A stretch of 64,000 nt of DNA, taken from the NCBI GenBank assembly GCA_019634615.1, contig JAHCAZ010000015.1:33860-97859 (forward strand), read 5' to 3'. Positions 41,948 to 50,398 of this stretch are shown in pieces. This stretch comes from Opitutaceae bacterium (GTDB taxonomy: Bacteria; Verrucomicrobiota; Verrucomicrobiia; Opitutales; Opitutaceae). The notes under the pieces are model-generated. The model saw only the letters and a program-made list of their open reading frames with translations, was not told the origin of the DNA and did not search any database. Numbering within the stretch: the first letter of the stretch is position 1; every line of letters begins with the position of its first letter. Made by a program: the position numbers and the translations under genes.

Positions 41948-42373
41948 ATGCACCTGCGACACCTAATAGTTGCTTTCTTTTCCCTAGTCCTCATCTCGAC
42001 CGTCTGTGCGAAGGATTGGAAAACCACGGCAGCGCTTTTAGACGAAGTGCGCCAAAGGTGGCCGGATGAAAAAGAATTTATCGCGGCGCCTGTTCGAATC
42101 GATGGCGCCGGAGCAATCCCAATAACCGAACAGGCGGCCACCTTGGCTAAGTTGCTCGCTCAAGCCAAAGAGAAGAAAGTGTGTGTCGCTGTCTTTGGGC
42201 CTCCTTCGGCAGCTGCGCGGCAGGTTGTTTTGGAAGCCTTGCGCCTCGATGCTTCTCCCGAGCTGAAAGGTCTGCTACTCGTTTTCTGCGGTGCACCTGC
42301 CGACCGCGAAGCGGTGGAGAAGCAGATTGTCGCCAAGGGAGCTACTTTTTGCTTCATCGAGTTCAATGAATAA
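41948..42373 (+). CDS. 141-residue exported orphan protein of the islet
   Basis: Signal peptide (LIVAFFSLVLISTVCA) then a helical region and a Rossmann-like alternation (KVCVAVFGPPSAAARQVV, LLLVFCGAP, GATFCFIEF). Two Cys residues remain in the mature part. No family is recognised. Just upstream lies TTAGCGATCGGCAGAAGAAG before the ATG, nearly the same as the sequence before the gene at 42454. A small periplasmic protein of unknown role; the codon use is less GC-biased than in the flanking regions. Confidence 0.65.
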   Translation: MHLRHLIVAFFSLVLISTVCAKDWKTTAALLDEVRQRWPDEKEFIAAPVRIDGAGAIPITEQAATLAKLLAQAKEKKVCVAVFGPPSAAARQVVLEALRLDASPELKGLLLVFCGAPADREAVEKQIVAKGATFCFIEFNE

Positions 42374-42453
42374 GGGACCGATACGTTCGGCACATACACC
42401 TCCGGGGCTACGCGCTGTCGTGTCTGACCTTTAGCGCCTCGGCAAAGAAGAAG

Positions 42454-42753
42454 ATGGGACTTCTCAGATCAGTTTTCACAAAGCCGTTCCCGTGGAGCCT
42501 TGAAGTGTTGCCGGGAGGGCGATGGTTGATTGCGGCGGTTTACGTGCTTGGATCTGCGTGGCTGAACTACGTCTTGGTATATTCGCTTGCCACCGGAAAG
42601 ATGCGGGGACGCTACGCGACAGGCTGGGTCGAAGGGCGGGAATCGGCACCGATACTCTATTGGCTCTACATCTGCGGGCTTGGTGGAGCAGTTCTCGTCC
42701 TGGATGGATATGTCATCTACAAGCTCGCTCGCTCGAGAAATGCGAGCCGTTGA
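42454..42753 (+). CDS. 99-residue membrane protein of the islet
   Basis: Two TM helices (about 25-47 and 68-88) with a short basic connecting loop. No family is recognised. The gene is preceded by TTAGCGCCTCGGCAAAGAAG before the ATG, matching the leader of the previous gene. Its last codons overlap the original ATG (42740) of the acetyltransferase gene in another frame, so the two were probably translationally coupled before the IS insertion 24 bases further on. Confidence 0.7.
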   Translation: MGLLRSVFTKPFPWSLEVLPGGRWLIAAVYVLGSAWLNYVLVYSLATGKMRGRYATGWVEGRESAPILYWLYICGLGGAVLVLDGYVIYKLARSRNASR

Positions 42754-42776
42754 GCCCAACGCCGGATCAGGTATCC

Positions 42777-42808
42777 TAGTGTAGTGTCCCTCAAATAAGT
42801 GCCATTAT
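42777..42808. repeat. left terminal inverted repeat of the IS630 element
   Basis: Begins TAGTGTAGTGTCCCTCAAAT and pairs with 43962-43993 at 31 of 32 positions. The single mismatch is A here against C on the partner strand (AAGTG versus AGGTG). Confidence 0.93.
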
Positions 42809-42809
42809 C

Positions 42810-43937
42810 CTAGGAGGCGAGTGAGCGAGCACGAGGGTCTGGTTGAGTGCAGCCAGGCCGGATTTGTTCGAGGCGTTGGCGGCAGCGTTCGACTTTGGCG
42901 AGGATGCGATCGACGCTTGCGGTCCAGGTGTAGGGCACGGGTTCGTCGTTCCACGCGGCAAGGAACTCATCGATGGCAGCTTGTAGTTCTTCGACACTGC
43001 GGAAGACTCCGCGCCGGACGGCCTTTTGTTCGAGTTCGGCAAACCAGCGTTCGATGAGGTTGAGCCAGCTGGAACTGGTCGGGATAAAATGCAGCACAAA
43101 GCGGGGGCGCTGGCGCAGCCAAGTGCGGACTCGCGCGTGGCCGTGGATGGCGTAGTTGTCGAGGATCAGGTGCAGACTGCTCGGCGGCGGAAACTCGCTG
43201 TCGAGCCGGCGCAAGAAGCGTAGGAACTCCTGATGGCGATGCCGTGGGTAGTGTTCGGCGATCACGCGCCCCTTGCCGACATGGAGCGCGGCAAACAGGC
43301 AGGTCGTGCCATGGCGTTTGTACTCGTGGGTAAAGGTCCCGCAGCGACCACGCTTCAGGGGCAAGCCAGGCTGCGAACGGTCCAGCGCCTGGATCTGGCT
43401 CTTCTCATCCACACACAGCACCACGGCGTCCTTGGGCGGCTGCAAATAGACGCCGACCACGTCCGTGAGTTTCTCCACAAACTGCGGGTCCCGCGACAGC
43501 TTGAAGGTCTTCGTCAAGTGCGGCTTGAGTTGATGATCCCGCCAGGCCCGGTGGATCGTGTTCTTGCTCACGCCTACCTTCCGCCCCAGCGAGCGGGTGC
43601 TCCAGTGGGTCGCGCCGTCGGGCTGCGTGTGCAGCGTGCGCTCAATCCAATCCGAAACCGTCGTCGCGCCAAAGGTCGGCTTGCGTCCGCGCCCGGCCGC
43701 CACTTGCCAGATCCCCGCGACACCTTCGTCGCGCACGCGCTGTCGCCACAGTGCCACGGTTCGTGGATGCACCCCCAGGTCGACCGCGATCTGCTTGTCG
43801 CTGCTCCCCGCCGCAGCCTGCCGCACGATCTTCGCCCGGAGGACCACCTGCTGCGGCGTCGCTCCGGCTCGAATCCAACGTTCCAGTTGATCGGTTTGCT
43901 CAACCGCTAACTCCAGGGATGCGCTTCGACGGGACAT
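42810..43937 (-). CDS. IS630-family transposase
   Basis: 375 residues, full length. The N-terminal helix-turn-helix is DKQIAVDLGVHPRTVALWR, followed by a second HTH (RKVGVSKNTIHRAWRDH). The DDE catalytic core has Asp in VVLCVDEKSQ, Asp in LHLILDNYAIH and Glu in SWLNLIERWFAELE. The gene runs from 25 bases inside the right repeat to 2 bases inside the left repeat. No frameshift or missing catalytic residue is visible, so it should be functional. It is transcribed opposite to the gene it interrupts. Confidence 0.96.
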   Translation of the reverse strand: MSRRSASLELAVEQTDQLERWIRAGATPQQVVLRAKIVRQAAAGSSDKQIAVDLGVHPRTVALWRQRVRDEGVAGIWQVAAGRGRKPTFGATTVSDWIERTLHTQPDGATHWSTRSLGRKVGVSKNTIHRAWRDHQLKPHLTKTFKLSRDPQFVEKLTDVVGVYLQPPKDAVVLCVDEKSQIQALDRSQPGLPLKRGRCGTFTHEYKRHGTTCLFAALHVGKGRVIAEHYPRHRHQEFLRFLRRLDSEFPPPSSLHLILDNYAIHGHARVRTWLRQRPRFVLHFIPTSSSWLNLIERWFAELEQKAVRRGVFRSVEELQAAIDEFLAAWNDEPVPYTWTASVDRILAKVERCRQRLEQIRPGCTQPDPRARSLAS

Positions 43938-43961
43938 CCTCCCTGCTGACTCATCCCGACA

Positions 43962-43993
43962 ATAATGGCACCTATTTGAGGGACACTACACTA
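43962..43993. repeat. right terminal inverted repeat of the IS630 element
   Basis: Ends GAGGGACACTACACTA. It is the partner of 42777-42808, and the terminal TA is the target duplication that continues the AAC(6')-like reading frame. Confidence 0.93.
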
Positions 43994-44637
43994 GCAGATT
44001 ATCGCATCGCAAAATTTTCAGATCAGCCGGATTGGATCAATCTGCGCTGTGAGCTGTGGCCCAATTGTTCGGTCGAACGTCATCAATTGGAGGTCGAGCA
44101 GTTGCTCAAAGCGGACGGTGTCGTGGTGGTCGCGGATGTAGGCGGTAGTTTGGTGGGATTCGCGGAGGTCTCTATCCGCCAAGACCACGTCGAGCGCACG
44201 CACGCGGTTCCAGTGCCGTATCTGGAAGGTTGGTTCGTGCAAAAGAAGCATCGCAGCATGGGGATTGGCCGCGGCCTGCTTGCATTTGTCGAGCGATGGG
44301 TGGTCGATCGAGGTTTCGATGAGATCGCGAGCGATGCGGAGATCGATAATCTGCGGAGCATAGACCTGCACTCGAAGTCGGGTTTCACTGAGGTCGGACG
44401 GACGGTGCATTTTGTGAAGCGCCTCATCAGAGATAATGGCCAACGCTGAGCATTCGGCAGCGCCGGAGCGCCTTGCGGGCCTCGGAATGAACACGCCCGT
44501 CGGCTGACGCCTTTCGGATTGGGTCGACCGTCTCCGGGTGCGCGGCGTGCGTGATCGCCGTTGGTGATGAACAATCGGGGATTTTTATCGTGCGCGGGGG
44601 ACGCGGCTGCATTCACTGGGTTGCAAGTCTCCCTCTC

Positions 44638-46257
44638 GTGCCCCGCTCCCCTGCATCCCGGCTGATCCGCCGGCTTTCCCTCGTGGTGGTCCTCGGGGCG
44701 GCCGTCGTCCTGTTTTGGCCTGAACGGCCGGTGCCGGCGGCGCCGACGGCGGATGCATCGGCCGCGGCGGACGGGCACAAGTTTGTGCTGCGGATGGCTG
44801 CGCCCCAGTCGTACCTGCCGGGTTCTCTGCCGCAGGGCGTGGGGCAGCCGCTGCAGGGGCTTGCGCGGGTCGTGGCGGATTTCGAGGCGCGGTTTCCGGA
44901 CACGCGGGTGGAGATCATCGCGGTGCCGATCGAGCGGGAGTTCCTCGTCACCCAGCTCAGCGGCGGCGCGGCGCCCGACATCGTGTGCGTCAACGTCGAG
45001 GACGTGTGGGTGGACGTGCAGAAGCACTGGTACGTCCCGCTCGACCGCTACCTCGAGCAGCCCAATCCCTTCGTGGTCGCCAAAGGCGATCCCCGGGCCC
45101 CCGGCACGCGGCAGTGGTGGGACATGTTCGCCTACCAGGCGATCACGCGCGGCAAGGCGGCGCCGGACGGCAGGAACTACTGCATCAGCCTCGACATGGT
45201 CGAGACCGGCATCTTCTACAACAAGACCCTGTTCGCCGCGCATGGGCTGCGCCCGCCCGAGACCTGGTCGGAGTTCCTCGTCCTGCTGCAGCGAGCGAAG
45301 GAACTCGGCCTGACGCCCCTGCTCACCAACGTCGACTGCCTCGCCGATTGGGGCGCCGACCTCGTCTTCGACCAGTTCTACCGCGAACTGCTGCCCGGCA
45401 TCGACGTGAAGAAGGACGATCCCGTGCGGGCGGCCTACCTGCAGGGCTATCTCGACCCCGAGGAACTCGCCTTCCTCCAGCGTCAGGGCTTTTTCACGCG
45501 GCGCGATCCGCGCTACGTCGAGGTATGGCGCAAGCTCGGCGAGTTGCGGCCCTACCTGACCAAGGACATCAACAACCAGGATTTCGTGCGGGAGTTCGTG
45601 ACGCAGCAGGCGGCGATGATCTGGAACGGCAGCTGGTTCGTCTATCGCCTGCATGCCGACAAGCAGCTCGGCTTCGACTGGGGCGTGTTCTACCTGCCGC
45701 CGATGTTCCCGGCCGACTCGCCCTACGCGTCGGGCCTGCCGATGTGCGTCATCGGCGGGGTGGGCAACCAGCTCGAGGTGACCAACTCGGCCCTCAGCGA
45801 CACCGATCCGGCACTGCCCTTTGCGGAGCGCATGGCGCGCTCCGAGCGCCTGCAGCGGGTCGTGGCCCTCCTGCAGTTCATCTGCCTGCCGGAGAACACG
45901 GACCGTATCGTGAACGAATTCGAGGCCTTCGTGCCCAACATCGTGGGCGTGCCGGCCCGGCCGCAGCTCGATCCCTTCGTCGAGATCCTCAAGCGGCGCT
46001 ACACCACGACGAAGTGGACCTATTCGTTCGACCTGCGCTTCACCGACATCCTCAAGCGCACGCTGCACCTCTACCTGACCGGTGCGATCACGCTGGATGA
46101 GTTCATGCGCTGGCAGGAGGGGAACATCGCGACGGCGAGCGGCAATTTCGTGCAACGGATGAACTTCGACTTCGCGCCCCTGCAGCAGGAGTGGGACCGC
46201 ATGGCGCCGGTGCGGGCCGGCTTCCGTGATCTGCCAACCCCGCCGCCGGCCCGATGA
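44638..46257 (+). CDS. sugar ABC transporter substrate-binding protein
   Basis: 539 residues from a GTG start at 44638 with a signal-anchor (LIRRLSLVVVLGAAVVLFW). The mature part is a type II binding protein of the extracellular solute-binding family 1: a first domain with VVADFEARFPDTRVEIIAVP and GGAAPDIVCVN, and sites such as MIWNGSWFVYR. It is longer than usual (about 420) because of a C-terminal helical extension with a WTYSFDLRFTDILKR block. It probably binds an oligosaccharide. Starts at GTG 44551 or elsewhere upstream are possible. It overlaps the next gene (ATGA), so the three transporter genes form an operon. Confidence 0.88.
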   Translation: MPRSPASRLIRRLSLVVVLGAAVVLFWPERPVPAAPTADASAAADGHKFVLRMAAPQSYLPGSLPQGVGQPLQGLARVVADFEARFPDTRVEIIAVPIEREFLVTQLSGGAAPDIVCVNVEDVWVDVQKHWYVPLDRYLEQPNPFVVAKGDPRAPGTRQWWDMFAYQAITRGKAAPDGRNYCISLDMVETGIFYNKTLFAAHGLRPPETWSEFLVLLQRAKELGLTPLLTNVDCLADWGADLVFDQFYRELLPGIDVKKDDPVRAAYLQGYLDPEELAFLQRQGFFTRRDPRYVEVWRKLGELRPYLTKDINNQDFVREFVTQQAAMIWNGSWFVYRLHADKQLGFDWGVFYLPPMFPADSPYASGLPMCVIGGVGNQLEVTNSALSDTDPALPFAERMARSERLQRVVALLQFICLPENTDRIVNEFEAFVPNIVGVPARPQLDPFVEILKRRYTTTKWTYSFDLRFTDILKRTLHLYLTGAITLDEFMRWQEGNIATASGNFVQRMNFDFAPLQQEWDRMAPVRAGFRDLPTPPPAR

Positions 46258-47174
46258 AAGCGCCCGCGCTCACGCCCGCCCGCCTGCGCTTCGCCGCGGG
46301 TTGCCACGCGCTCCTGCTGCCGAGCGTGCTGCTGCTCCTGGTTTTCGTTTACCTGCCGGTCACCTGGGCCTTCGTTAAGTCGCTTTACGAGTTCGAGGTC
46401 GGCAGCCCGGCACGGTTCGTGGGCCTGGCCAACTACGGCGAATATCTGTTCTCGGATCCGCCCACCTGGCCGTCGGTGCTCACCATGTTCCTCCTCACCG
46501 CCGTCGGCGTGGCGGTGCGGCTGACCTTCCCGCTGGTGGTGGCGAAGCTGATCCATTCGCTGCCGTTCGAGCGCACGCGGTACGTCTATCGGCTGATCTT
46601 CCTGATCCCGATCGTCGTCCCGGGCGTAGCCGTGCAGCTCCTGTGGGCGCGGATGATCTATGCCGATTACGGCCTGATCAACGAGTTCCTCCGGACGATC
46701 GGCCTCGCGGACTGGGCCCACGCTTGGCTCAACGACCCGGAGACCGCGCTCCTCGCGCTGATGTGCTTCGGCTTCCCCTTCGCCGGCGGCTTCGAGGTGC
46801 TGATCTACTACGCCGGGCTCTCGGCGATCCCGGAGAGCGTCAATGAGGCGGCGGCGCTGGAGGGGTGCACGGGCATCAGCAAGTTCCTGCGCATCGACGT
46901 CCCGCTGGTGCTCAGCCAGCTGAAGCTCATCTTGGTCCTCACGGTCATCGGCGGCCTGCAGGGGTTCGAGGGCATTCTGGTCCTGACGCAGGGCGGGCCC
47001 GGCTTCGAGACGATGGTCCCGGGCCTGTGGATGTACTACAATGCCTTCTCCTTCCAGCGCATGGGCTATGCCTGCGCCATCGGCGTGCTGTTGTTTGTCG
47101 CGATCTTGGGGCTGACGCTGCTCAACCTCCGCTACTTCCGCTCGGCGGAGGAAGTACAGGGAGGCTCGTCATGA
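46254..47174 (+). CDS. sugar ABC permease (MalF/UgpA type)
   Basis: 306 residues with six TM helices. The EAA loop is NEAAALEGCTGISKFLRIDV, and LTQGGPGFETMVPGLWMYYN is the usual MalF/UgpA segment near the end. It makes one half of the channel for the substrate delivered by the preceding binding protein. Both gene junctions are four-base overlaps (ATGA). No ATP-binding subunit gene follows, so a shared ATPase of the MsmK type encoded elsewhere is likely. Confidence 0.93.
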   Translation: MKAPALTPARLRFAAGCHALLLPSVLLLLVFVYLPVTWAFVKSLYEFEVGSPARFVGLANYGEYLFSDPPTWPSVLTMFLLTAVGVAVRLTFPLVVAKLIHSLPFERTRYVYRLIFLIPIVVPGVAVQLLWARMIYADYGLINEFLRTIGLADWAHAWLNDPETALLALMCFGFPFAGGFEVLIYYAGLSAIPESVNEAAALEGCTGISKFLRIDVPLVLSQLKLILVLTVIGGLQGFEGILVLTQGGPGFETMVPGLWMYYNAFSFQRMGYACAIGVLLFVAILGLTLLNLRYFRSAEEVQGGSS

Positions 47175-48115
47175 GCCGCGCCCGGCTCTTCGCCATCCAT
47201 GCGGTGCTCGTGTGCACCGCGGCGCTGACGCTGCTGCCGTTCGCGTTCGTGGTGAACAACGCGCTGCGCGACAATTTCGAGTACAACCGCTCGTTCTTCG
47301 GTCCGCCGCAGGCCTTCGTGGGCCTGGCGCAGGCTGGCTGGCGGCAGGCGACCGGTGACGACCGGCCGTTGTCTGTCCAGCTCGAGAGCGGCGAGGTGAG
47401 GTCGATGACGCGCGGCGAGGTGGCGACGCATTACTGGGACAAGCTCACGCTGGGCATCCGTCGCGCGTGGACAGTCCTGCGGCCCTATCTCTTCAACTCG
47501 TTCGTCGTCTCCGGCCTCACCGCGCTGGGCGTGGCGGCGCTCGGGTCGGGGACGGCGTACCTGCTGGCGCGCTACCGGTTCCTCGGTCGCGATTTCATCT
47601 TCGGCTTCATCCTCGCGACCATGGTCTTCCCGGGCGTGCTGACGCTCGTGCCGAGCTTCCTCCTCGTGAAGCAGCTCGGCCTCCTGAACACCTACTGGGC
47701 GATGGTCCTGCCGTACGTCGCGGGCGGGCAGGTGTTCGCGATCTTCGTCTTCCGCAGTTTCTTCACCGGCTTGCCCGAGGAGCTCTTCGAGTCGGCCCGG
47801 CTCGATGGCGCCGGCCACTGGGGCCTTTATTGGAACATCGTGCTGCCGCTCTCGCGGCCGGTCTTCTCGGTCGTGCTCATCATGAACATCCTCGGCACCT
47901 GGAACAATTTCCTGTGGCCCTTCATCGTGAACACCAACGACCAGCACCAGGTCGTGGCCTCCGGCCTCTACACGATGGCCCGCTCCGGTGTGGCCTCGAG
48001 CTCGAGCACGATGTACGCGGCCTACCTGCTGAGCAGCATCCCGCTGCTCCTCCTCTTCATCTACGCCACCAAGCCCTTCATCCGCGGCATGACCAGCGGC
48101 GCGGTGAAACTGTGA
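47171..48115 (+). CDS. sugar ABC permease (MalG/UgpE type) with extra loop
   Basis: 314 residues. The EAA loop is ESARLDGAGHWGLYWNIVLP, and LGTWNNFLWPFIV and the C-terminal TSGAVKL are standard for MalG/UgpE. Between the first and second TM helices is an extended loop of about 75 residues (including WRQATGDDRPLSVQLESGEV), longer than in most homologues, which might contact the binding protein. It ends the operon, 6 bases from the convergent symporter gene. Confidence 0.92.
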   Translation: MSRARLFAIHAVLVCTAALTLLPFAFVVNNALRDNFEYNRSFFGPPQAFVGLAQAGWRQATGDDRPLSVQLESGEVRSMTRGEVATHYWDKLTLGIRRAWTVLRPYLFNSFVVSGLTALGVAALGSGTAYLLARYRFLGRDFIFGFILATMVFPGVLTLVPSFLLVKQLGLLNTYWAMVLPYVAGGQVFAIFVFRSFFTGLPEELFESARLDGAGHWGLYWNIVLPLSRPVFSVVLIMNILGTWNNFLWPFIVNTNDQHQVVASGLYTMARSGVASSSSTMYAAYLLSSIPLLLLFIYATKPFIRGMTSGAVKL

Positions 48116-48121
48116 ACGCGG

Positions 48122-50095
48122 TCAGCTTTTCTCGGCGAGTTCGGTGCCCGGGTTGTCGGCGGGCGCGAGGTTTTTCCACCAGAAGCGGTAGGTGCCGGCG
48201 AGGCCGATGACGAGCAGGACCGCGGTCCAGGCGAAGGCGGTCCACGAGCGGATCATGAACTGCATCGTCATCAGGAACAGCGCGACCTGAGCCAGCATGA
48301 TGAACGGGATAGAGAGCAGGTCGTTGCGGTGCTCGCGGTCGTTGGCGGCGCGCTCGGCCTCTGGCAGCTCGGCGCGGAGCGGGCCCCAGACGCCGAAGGG
48401 GCGGGTGGTGCGGTAGAAGTGGCGCAGCGTCTCGGGGGCGGTGGGGGCGGTGAGCAGCGAGCAGATGATCGTGCTCGCGAACGAGAGGGCCGACATCACG
48501 AGAAGCTGCTGCCACTCGACGAGCCCGGGCGCGAAGATGCGCTGGAGGATCGCGCCGAGGACGCCGATGGCGGTACCGCCGACGACGCCCCAGCCGTTGC
48601 AGCGCCACCAGTAGAGGCGCAGGACCTGCGGCGCGAACATGCCGGCCGTCAGGCTCATCGAGAGCCAGCCCCAGAGATCGTTGATGCTGCCGGCGTTCAC
48701 GCCCATCCAGAAGCCCACGGCCAAGATGAAGATCGCGGAACCGTAGGAGGCGAACAGCAGTTCGCGATTGCCGGCCGCGGGCCGGAGGCGGTCCTGGTAG
48801 ATGTCGCGCACCATCATGGCCGCCGCCTGGTTCACCGTGCCGGTGAGCGTGGACATCATGGCGGCGAGCATGGCGACGAGGAAGAAGCCGCGCAGGCCGG
48901 CGGGGACGCTGTTGATAAGGACGGCGGGCAGGATCTGCTCCGGGTTGATGGTGCCGTGGACGCTGACCATGGGCAGCTTGTCCTGCCAGTTCGGCCCGAG
49001 CAGCGCCGCGAGCTCGGCGGCGACGGCCGGGACGGCCTCGGGGCGATGGACGATGTCGCTGGTCACGTCGTGCCAGTAGGCGGGCGGCGTATCGGGATAG
49101 TGCCGATGGATCACGGCGGCCGCCGCCTCGAGGGTCTCGGCCTGCGGGAAGAACCGATCGACCAGGAAGAGCCCGAGCACCGCGAAGCTGACCATCAGGG
49201 GCCAGCGGAAGGCGATCAGGAGGCCCTGCATCATCGACTGCAGCCCGCACTCGCGGTCGCTGCGGGCGCCGAAGTAGCGGCTTTCGGCCCCGGTGCCGAG
49301 GCCGCCGATCACGTTGCGCAGCAGGTAGAACATGGCGAACTTGAGCAGCGTCTCATACATCTCGTAGCCCCGGGGCATCGTGGTGTGCACGTGCGGCACG
49401 CTCGAGGTCCACGAGGCGTTGCCCGTCACGCGCTCGGCGAGCGCGTTGAGGGCAGCGAGGTCGGGCGTCGCCTGCCAGGCGATGAAGCCGATGAGGAAGG
49501 CCGCCGCGATAATGATGAGGCCCTGCACGAGGTCGGTGAGCACCACGCCGTAGAAGCCCGACAGCATCGTGTAGATCGCGCAGATCGCGATGAGGATGGC
49601 CGTGACGAGCATCGGCGGGTACGGGACGAAGAGGCCCACGAAGAGGCTCGTGCCGCGGATGAGGTACGCGAGCATGCCGATGCTGAGCACGATGTACATC
49701 AGCGCCGTCAGCAGGCGCATCCAGTTCGCCGCGCGGCTGTGGCCGAAACGGTAGGTCATCCATTCTGCCGCCGTCATGCAGCCGGAGCGGCGGTGCCACT
49801 TGGCGGTGAACGCCATCATGAAGGGCAAGATCAGCGCCACGCCGCCGCGGAACTCGATGAACAGGCCGCGCGGCCCGAGCATGTAGAGGAACGACGTGAT
49901 CATCATCGTGCCGGTGAGGTCGAACCAGCTCACCATGCCGGCCATGCCGAGCAGGTACCAGGGCAGCGAACGGCCGCCGAGGAAGTATTCGTCGAGGTTC
50001 TGGCTGGCCTTCCGCGTCATGATGACGCCGACCACGAGGGTCACGAGGAAGTAGCCGCCAATGATGATCAGGTCAGCCGTGCTGAGGGAGGGCAT
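48122..50095 (-). CDS. sodium:solute symporter (SSS family)
   Basis: 657 residues with 13-15 TM helices. N-terminal landmarks are GGYFLVTLVVGV, YFLGGRSLPWYLLGMAG and GTMMITSFLYML; VYRFGHSRAANW-like TYRFGHSRAANWMRLLTA matches the SSS sugar/solute group. A long non-membrane segment of about 90 residues (about 320-410) between helices is characteristic of a subgroup common in Verrucomicrobia and Planctomycetes. It would import a sugar or organic acid with Na+. It is convergent with the sugar permease genes and divergent from the Uro-D gene. Confidence 0.92.
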   Translation of the reverse strand: MPSLSTADLIIIGGYFLVTLVVGVIMTRKASQNLDEYFLGGRSLPWYLLGMAGMVSWFDLTGTMMITSFLYMLGPRGLFIEFRGGVALILPFMMAFTAKWHRRSGCMTAAEWMTYRFGHSRAANWMRLLTALMYIVLSIGMLAYLIRGTSLFVGLFVPYPPMLVTAILIAICAIYTMLSGFYGVVLTDLVQGLIIIAAAFLIGFIAWQATPDLAALNALAERVTGNASWTSSVPHVHTTMPRGYEMYETLLKFAMFYLLRNVIGGLGTGAESRYFGARSDRECGLQSMMQGLLIAFRWPLMVSFAVLGLFLVDRFFPQAETLEAAAAVIHRHYPDTPPAYWHDVTSDIVHRPEAVPAVAAELAALLGPNWQDKLPMVSVHGTINPEQILPAVLINSVPAGLRGFFLVAMLAAMMSTLTGTVNQAAAMMVRDIYQDRLRPAAGNRELLFASYGSAIFILAVGFWMGVNAGSINDLWGWLSMSLTAGMFAPQVLRLYWWRCNGWGVVGGTAIGVLGAILQRIFAPGLVEWQQLLVMSALSFASTIICSLLTAPTAPETLRHFYRTTRPFGVWGPLRAELPEAERAANDREHRNDLLSIPFIMLAQVALFLMTMQFMIRSWTAFAWTAVLLVIGLAGTYRFWWKNLAPADNPGTELAEKS

Positions 50096-50193
50096 GAGGG
50101 GCGGGGAACGAAGGTTCCGTGGATACGCGGCGCGTGGTGGTGGCGCAAAAGAAAATTCGGTGAGGGAGGGCGAATGATCATCAGTCGTAGCCC

Positions 50194-50273
50194 ATCGTTC
50201 TCTTTCTCGTACTCTTTCTCGTTCTCGAGTCCGTCGGCTCGAGAACGATTACGAGAACGAGAACGAGTACGAT
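50194..50273. repeat. hexamer-built hairpin repeat, copy 2
   Basis: Arms 50194-50228 and 50239-50273 pair at 29 of 35 positions around a 10-base loop. Each is built of CGAGAA-type hexamers, and both ends read ATCGT/ACGAT. It is in the 303-base gap between the divergent SSS and Uro-D genes, a place where a terminator would not be expected. Apart from this repeat, nothing else is seen in the gap. Confidence 0.88.
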
Positions 50274-50398
50274 CAGGCCTTCGCCCGCACTCGCATCAGC
50301 GCCCGTAATCCGCGCCAGCACATTTGCTCAATTCGTCGATCGCGGTCGTTTCGGGGCGCGTCACGGTGCGCGGCACGCGCTTCACTGCTCCCGCGACC

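Larger units (their letters stand above)
42777..43993 (-). mobile_element. IS630-family insertion sequence
   Basis: A complete element of about 1.2 kb including the flanking TA on each side (42777-42778 and 43992-43993), the target typical of IS630/Tc1. The terminal inverted repeats are 32 bp with one mismatch. One intact transposase gene fills it on the minus strand. The near-identity of the ends and the intact gene suggest recent, possibly active insertion. It lies in the 5' end of the AAC(6')-like gene. Confidence 0.95.
42740..44449 (+). pseudogene. AAC(6')-like GNAT acetyltransferase split by IS630
   Basis: The 5' fragment (42740-42776: ATG plus twelve codons, MRAVEPNAGSGI) and the 3' fragment (43994-44449) join in frame when the IS and one TA are removed, giving about 164 residues. 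The rest has the features of aminoglycoside 6'-N-acetyltransferases: WINLRCELWP, VGFAEVSIRQDHVERT, VPYLEGWFVQKKHRSMGIGR (acetyl-CoA motif A) and ASDAEIDN. The IS sits ahead of all catalytic parts. A new ATG within the IS (43919) is in frame and could make a 176-residue hybrid, so the enzyme may not be dead. Whether aminoglycosides are the substrate is untested. Confidence 0.85.

Noticed and set aside
43751..44449. A 232-residue acetyltransferase beginning inside the IS630 element
   Set aside because: The first 80 codons are antisense to the transposase. Only the part from 43994 on is acetyltransferase sequence, so the gene is treated as interrupted, with a possible shorter hybrid from 43919.
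41300..44560. A true integron cassette array
   Set aside because: The layout is suggestive, but I found no integrase gene and could not pair any RYYYAAC and GTTRRRY boxes into a convincing attC, so it is kept only as a hypothesis.
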